Assembly (NCBI GenBank): GCA_947459055.1
Contig: CANHCG010000134.1
Location: 1-5,692, forward strand
Reading direction: 5' to 3'
Length of the DNA: 5,692 nucleotides
From: Cytophagaceae bacterium
Lineage (GTDB): Bacteria; Bacteroidota; Bacteroidia; Cytophagales; Spirosomataceae
The stretch's first letter is position 1; every line of letters starts with the position of its first letter. This document shows positions 4,621 to 5,692 of the stretch, piece by piece. A model generated the notes under the pieces. That model was not told the DNA's origin. It saw nothing but the letters and a program-made list of their open reading frames with translations, and did no database searches. The position numbers were made by a program, and so were the translations under genes.

Positions 4621-5692
4621 ATTTACTGTTTTCGTTGAAATTTTATATCCTGTGTAGGAATAGTAAACAATGAACACAAAACAAATTAATGGAACCACCA
4701 ATGCCGCTGCTGTACTTACTTTAAATAATGCCGCTGCAATGGGTGGAATTAAGGCCCCGCCGACAATCGACATAATGATTAACGAGGATGCTAATTTGCT
4801 CCCTTCGCCTAAATCTTTACAGGCTAATGCAAAGATTGTTGGAAACATAATCGACTGGAAGAAATAGACCATCATGAGAGCAAATACGGCTAATACCCCC
4901 CCACCCAACATGGCAATGATCAAGGAAAGTACCGCTCCTATTGAATAAATGCCTAATATTTTGTTTGAAGCATGTTTACCCATGAAATAGGTTCCAATAA
5001 AGCGCCCAAACATAAATAGAACAAAAGCAAAAGAAGCATGAAAGCTAGCTATTTGGGTAGCTGACATGTCGGAAGTTGTTTGATAAATTTGTTGAACAAT
5101 CCACATATTCGATTCTTTGGCCAAATCAATTTTTAAATCGACAAAATTACCCCAAAGCGAAACTTGAGCCCCTACATTACAAAACTGAGCAATAATACCT
5201 AATGTCAAATGTTTGTTCTTCAATAAACCAGCGATACTTATTTTAGACGAATCCACCACTTCTTTCGTCTTAGCCCCTACTTCTGGCATTTTAGTAATCG
5301 CAAATAACACCGCAACAAAAGCAACAATCGCCCCAATAATTAAATAAGGCATTTGTACCGAACTTGCTTGGGATATTCGGATCGCCTCTGCCTCAGCAGC
5401 AGGAAGCGCATTAATCATTTCACGCGTGTATTCTTTGTCTGAAAAGATAAAAAATCCTCCGATAACTGGCCCTAAAATAATACTAATTCCATTAAAAGAT
5501 TGCGCTAAATTAAGGCGAAAATCTCCTTTTTTAGGATCTCCTAGCACAGTAACATAGAGATTGGCTGCCGTTTCCAAAAATGCAATACCACTAGCAATTA
5601 AAAATAAGGCAGCTAAGAAAAAGGAATACATACGCACCTCGGCGGCGGGATAAAAAAGAAACGCGCCAGCTGCATATAGAATAAGTCCTAAT
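4618..5692 (-). CDS. fucP: FucP-like L-fucose:H+ symporter, major facilitator superfamily (partial, N-terminus missing)
   Basis: The frame is open from the right edge (first whole codon 5691-5689) to the TAA at 4620-4618, giving 357 residues; E. coli FucP has 438, so about 80-100 N-terminal residues (roughly TM1-TM2) lie outside. The visible part starts LGLILYAAGAFLFYPAAE, the end of TM3, then a TM4 segment carrying FLETAAN (38-44) with Glu40, equivalent to the proton- and sugar-linked Glu135 of E. coli FucP. Next come LNLAQSFNG (60-68), an acidic loop ending SVQMPY that matches FucP's SVQTPY, QFCNVGAQVSLWGNF (169-183) for TM7, MFGRFIGTYF (227-236) for TM8, MFPTIFALACKDLG (282-295) and SLIIMSIVGGALIPP (303-317) for TM10-TM11. 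It imports a deoxysugar across the inner membrane with a proton. A GTG at 5637-5635 is internal, not a start. The loop after TM7 is longer than in E. coli. Close relatives carry other hexoses, so the substrate is likely rather than certain. Confidence 0.93.
   Translation of the reverse strand, partial: LGLILYAAGAFLFYPAAEVRMYSFFLAALFLIASGIAFLETAANLYVTVLGDPKKGDFRLNLAQSFNGISIILGPVIGGFFIFSDKEYTREMINALPAAEAEAIRISQASSVQMPYLIIGAIVAFVAVLFAITKMPEVGAKTKEVVDSSKISIAGLLKNKHLTLGIIAQFCNVGAQVSLWGNFVDLKIDLAKESNMWIVQQIYQTTSDMSATQIASFHASFAFVLFMFGRFIGTYFMGKHASNKILGIYSIGAVLSLIIAMLGGGVLAVFALMMVYFFQSIMFPTIFALACKDLGEGSKLASSLIIMSIVGGALIPPIAAALFKVSTAAALVVPLICFVFIVYYSYTGYKISTKTVN

Larger units (their letters stand above)
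1..5692 (-). other. Seven-gene deoxysugar catabolic operon (incomplete at both ends)
   Basis: All seven genes read in the same direction with junctions, in order of transcription, of a 1-base overlap, 3, 9, 4 and 4-base gaps, and a 4-base overlap. No junction can hold a promoter or a hairpin terminator. The promoter must lie beyond 5692 and the terminator before position 1, and no regulator gene is in view. The six non-secreted products can be ordered into import, mutarotation, lactone opening, dehydration, C4 oxidation and diketo-acid cleavage of a 6-deoxyhexose. Confidence 0.88.

Noticed and set aside
5635..5637. GTG as the start of the symporter
   Set aside because: The frame stays open to the window edge and the upstream residues (LYAAGAFLFYPAAE) match the end of FucP TM3, so the GTG is an internal Val codon.

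Overview
The window is one gene-dense stretch in which every supported gene lies on the minus strand, so transcription runs from position 5692 towards position 1. It is AT-rich. The gene starts lack clear Shine-Dalgarno sequences and instead follow A/T-rich tracts, and the protein repertoire (a FucP-type sugar symporter, a RhaM-type mutarotase and a UxaA-type sugar-acid dehydratase in one run) fits a Bacteroidota bacterium, perhaps a Cytophagales relative. That assignment is an inference from style and gene content; there is no rRNA or other marker here.

Layout in order of transcription: (1) a FucP-like major facilitator symporter whose N-terminus lies beyond the right edge (5691-4618); (2) a small RhaM/DUF718 sugar mutarotase (4618-4283); (3) a large altronate/galactarate-dehydratase-family enzyme (4279-2615); (4) a classical NAD-type short-chain dehydrogenase (2605-1838); (5) an exported SGNH/GDSL hydrolase (1833-1156); (6) a fumarylacetoacetate-hydrolase-family enzyme (1151-303); (7) the first 102 codons of a COG3618 amidohydrolase/sugar lactonase running off the left edge (306-1). 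Neighbouring genes overlap by 1 or 4 bases or are separated by 3-9 bases. There is no room for an internal promoter or terminator, so this is very probably the middle of a single operon.

Together the genes describe non-phosphorylative (oxidative) breakdown of a 6-deoxyhexose, most likely L-fucose. FucP imports the sugar, the mutarotase supplies the right anomer, a dehydrogenase makes the lactone, the amidohydrolase opens it to the aldonate, the UxaA-like enzyme dehydrates it to the 2-keto-3-deoxy acid, a dehydrogenase oxidises C4, and the FAH enzyme cleaves the 2,4-diketo acid to pyruvate and lactate. Only one dehydrogenase is visible although the route needs two oxidations, so another is probably outside the window or the SDR does both. 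L-Rhamnose is a real alternative: after dehydration and C4 oxidation, L-fucose and L-rhamnose give the same 2,4-diketo-3-deoxy acid, so the last steps cannot tell them apart. FucP and the resemblance to the Campylobacter jejuni fucose locus favour fucose.

The points of most interest are the UxaA-type dehydratase standing where the enolase-superfamily L-fuconate dehydratase stands in Xanthomonas, its combination with a diketo-acid hydrolase ending, and a secreted SGNH esterase-like enzyme embedded among cytoplasmic catabolic genes. No mobile element, CRISPR array, RNA gene or intergenic region over 10 bases is present.
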